From Pseudomonadaceae bacterium UBA5811 (GTDB lineage: Bacteria; Pseudomonadota; Gammaproteobacteria; Pseudomonadales; Pseudomonadaceae): a stretch of 7,978 nucleotides of DNA. Within the stretch, counting starts at the first letter, position 1; each line of letters starts with the position of its first letter. The position numbers and the translations under genes were made by a program. Shown here piece by piece: positions 6,649 through 7,978 of this stretch. A model generated the notes under the pieces. That model ran no database searches. It had not been told where the DNA came from and saw only the letters and a list, made by a program, of their open reading frames with translations. The stretch is taken from contig DIDB01000160.1 of assembly GCA_002417905.1 (NCBI GenBank), positions 1 through 7,978 of the forward strand, read 5' to 3'.

Positions 6649-7863
6649 TTATCCTGCCGCTGGTCCCCGGGCGGACTCCAGCCGCCAGGCCAGTGCAAAC
6701 ACCACCAGACCGGCCAGAGCTGTCAGGGCACCGATATAGCCGGTAACCGTCCAGCCCCAGCCTGCCGAAATGGCCAGCCCACCCAGCCAAGGGCCCAATG
6801 CGTTGGCTATATTGAAGGCCGCATGATTGGAGGCTGCCGCCAGATTCTGGGCTCCGCTGGCCACATCCATCAGATGGGTCTGCAGTGGCGGTGACAACGC
6901 CACCATAGTGCCCACCGCCAGCGTGGCAGGCAGCAGGGTCCACAAGGAATGGGTCGCCAGCGGAAACAGCAGCAGCACCAGGGTGCTCCAGCCAAGAATC
7001 AGCGCCACCGAACGGAACTGCAGCCGGTCAAACAGCCAGCCACCGGCCAGATTGCCCAGAATGCCACCCATGCCAAAAGCAGCCAGTGCCACAGGAATCC
7101 AGGACTCACTGACCCCGGTCACCTCAAGCAGGGTGGGTGCCAGATAACTGAACACACAGAACATTCCGGCAAAACCGACCGCACTGATGCCCAGTGCCAG
7201 CCAGACCTGCGGCCGGTTAAAGGCCCGCAGCTCATGCAGGGCACTGCTGCGGACCGCCTCAGCCTGACGCGGCATCAGCCCGAGCAGCAGAACCATGGTG
7301 ACCAGGGCAATACTGCCCACCAGGCCAAAGGCATAACGCCAGCTCAGCACCTGCCCCAGCCAGGTGGCCAGCGGATTGCCCACCAGCATGGCCAGGGTCA
7401 GACCGGCCAGCACCCGGCTGACGGCCTTGGCCCGCTGGCTGGGTGGCACCATGGAGGCTGCCACCAGCGCCGCAACGCCAAAGTAGGTGCCGTGGGGCAG
7501 CCCGGCCACAAAGCGGTACAGCAGCAGCGAACCGTAATCCGGAGCAAAGGCACTGGCAAAATTGCCCAGCCCGAAAAACAGCATCAGCAGCACCAGCAGG
7601 TGCCGGCGCGCCAGGCGGGCCCCCAGAATGGCCAGTACGGGCGCCCCAACCACCACACCCAGCGCATAGGCACTGATCACATGCCCCACCTGGGGCTCGC
7701 TGATCGCCAGGCTCCGGGCCATTTCCGGCATCAGCCCCATGGTGGCAAACTCCCCCGTGCCAATGCCAAACCCGCCCAGGGCCAGGGCCAGCTCGACCAG
7801 CAGGGCATTGTGCGGGGCTGCCGGCTGCGGGCCGACTGGAGCTGGCGATGGTGTAACACTCAT
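6649..7863 (-). CDS. MFS efflux-type permease, AraJ/YdhP-like (DHA1)
   Basis: A 404-residue inner-membrane transporter of the major facilitator superfamily with about 12 hydrophobic segments, the usual size for the group. After a Pro/Ala-rich start comes GGFGIGTGEFATMGLMPEMA (30-49), the first-helix signature of AraJ/YdhP-like drug:H+ antiporter family members. Then come ISAYALGVVVGAPVLA (63-78), the basic loop-2 motif ARLARR (82-87), RFVAGLPHGTYFGVAA (117-132), a short basic loop at PSQRAKAVSR (141-150), GNPLATWLG (162-170) and the second-half segment NHAAFNIANALGPWLGG (346-362). Members export sugars, drugs or small metabolites by proton exchange; the substrate here is unknown. AGGAAGG a few bases before the ATG is a good ribosome binding site and supports the start. 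Upstream lies a -10-like GATAAT and an FNR/Anr-type box. The diguanylate cyclase gene follows on the same strand. Confidence 0.92.
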   Translation of the reverse strand: MSVTPSPAPVGPQPAAPHNALLVELALALGGFGIGTGEFATMGLMPEMARSLAISEPQVGHVISAYALGVVVGAPVLAILGARLARRHLLVLLMLFFGLGNFASAFAPDYGSLLLYRFVAGLPHGTYFGVAALVAASMVPPSQRAKAVSRVLAGLTLAMLVGNPLATWLGQVLSWRYAFGLVGSIALVTMVLLLGLMPRQAEAVRSSALHELRAFNRPQVWLALGISAVGFAGMFCVFSYLAPTLLEVTGVSESWIPVALAAFGMGGILGNLAGGWLFDRLQFRSVALILGWSTLVLLLFPLATHSLWTLLPATLAVGTMVALSPPLQTHLMDVASGAQNLAAASNHAAFNIANALGPWLGGLAISAGWGWTVTGYIGALTALAGLVVFALAWRLESARGPAAG

Positions 7864-7893
7864 GCGACCTTCCTGAGCCTGTCAAAAGGCCGC

Positions 7894-7923
7894 ATTATCC
7901 CTTGACACTGATCAATAAATGAA
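7894..7923 (-). promoter_or_regulatory. Probable promoter of the MFS gene
   Basis: On the minus strand GATAAT (7899-7894, 5/6 match to TATAAT) is preceded at 18 bases by TTCATT (7923-7918, 3/6 match to TTGACA). Transcription would start near 7887, giving a leader of about 24 bases before the ATG, which suits the good ribosome binding site. The weak -35 suggests dependence on a regulator. Confidence 0.45.
7902..7915. promoter_or_regulatory. FNR/Anr-type binding box
   Basis: TTGACACTGATCAA matches the FNR/Anr consensus TTGAT-N4-ATCAA at 9 of 10 defined bases. Relative to the inferred MFS promoter its centre lies near -21.5, between the -35 and -10 elements. A bound FNR-type protein would be expected to block this promoter rather than activate it. 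It could instead serve a gene beyond the right edge, although no matching divergent promoter is visible in the last 60 bases. No FNR-like gene is in the window. Confidence 0.5.
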
Positions 7924-7946
7924 GCCATTTCTGACGGATCAGTCAG
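7917..7946. promoter_or_regulatory. Two adjacent short dyads next to the FNR-type box
   Basis: AAATGAAGCCATTT (7917-7930) has perfect 5-base arms. CTGACGGATCAGTCAG (7931-7946) has perfect 5-base arms and an internal CTGA/TCAG dyad. They abut one another and the FNR-type box. Both lie upstream of or over the -35 zone of the MFS gene and could bind a dedicated regulator. The arms are short, so chance is possible. Confidence 0.3.
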
Positions 7947-7978
7947 CCCGCTGCCCGGCTGCAGATCACGTCCCTTCC

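Noticed and set aside
5276..6739. A 487-codon open frame on the plus strand opposite the cyclase gene
   Set aside because: It is antisense to a protein with clear PocR, PAS, GAF and GGDEF motifs. Its translation is a low-complexity Gln/Pro/Gly/His-rich sequence with no recognisable domain, typical of shadow frames in GC-rich DNA.
6949..7905. A 318-codon plus-strand frame opposite the MFS gene
   Set aside because: The translation is rich in Gln, His and Gly, as expected for the complement of a transporter coding strand. The minus-strand MFS protein has clear motifs.
7943..7978. The end of a gene entering from the right on the minus strand
   Set aside because: An open run of about 11 codons ends in TGA at 7943-7945 (minus reading), but it is too short and featureless to support a gene. 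The right edge may or may not contain a 3' end.

Overview
The window looks like a chromosomal segment of a GC-rich Gram-negative bacterium. The outer-membrane OprD-family porin, the bacterial bestrophin, the Azotobacter-like molybdenum storage protein and the FNR/Anr-type box all fit a gamma- or betaproteobacterium. I cannot resolve the genus from sequence alone. No rRNA, tRNA, insertion sequence, CRISPR array or phage gene is visible. Six protein genes, one of them cut by the left edge, fill almost the whole window, and no gap without a gene exceeds about 180 bases.

Left part, plus strand: the 3' end of a small integral-membrane methyltransferase of the PEMT/ICMT type (2-337) is followed by a 180-base gap. 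That gap holds an AT-rich palindrome and promoter-like sequence. Next comes a tight two-gene operon, mosB-mosA (518-2151), for the two subunits of the molybdenum storage protein (MoSto), a cage that packs molybdate as polyoxomolybdate clusters using ATP. A strong 10-bp hairpin closes the operon. A bestrophin-family ion channel (2240-3160) follows in the same direction.

Right part, minus strand, read from right to left: an MFS drug/sugar-efflux-type permease of the AraJ/YdhP group (7863-6649) comes first, then 41 bases later a four-domain PocR-PAS-GAF-GGDEF diguanylate cyclase (6607-4661), then an OprD-family porin (4516-3170). The porin converges on the bestrophin gene with only 9 bases between their stop codons. 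The control region of the MFS gene carries a near-perfect FNR/Anr-type box and two more short dyads, so oxygen-responsive control of the permease, and perhaps of the cyclase behind it, is plausible. The porin has its own promoter region with a nested dyad.

Functionally the window mixes metal storage (MosBA), ion or solute passage (bestrophin, OprD, MFS) and signalling (cyclic-di-GMP synthesis). The clearest biological message is molybdenum or tungsten storage. A shared pathway linking mosBA to the flanking transporters is not shown by the sequence. I found no convincing novel multi-gene system. The points most worth checking are the putative operators, the cysteine-bearing PocR sensor module, and the presence of a MoSto operon with no nitrogenase or molybdate-transport genes in view.
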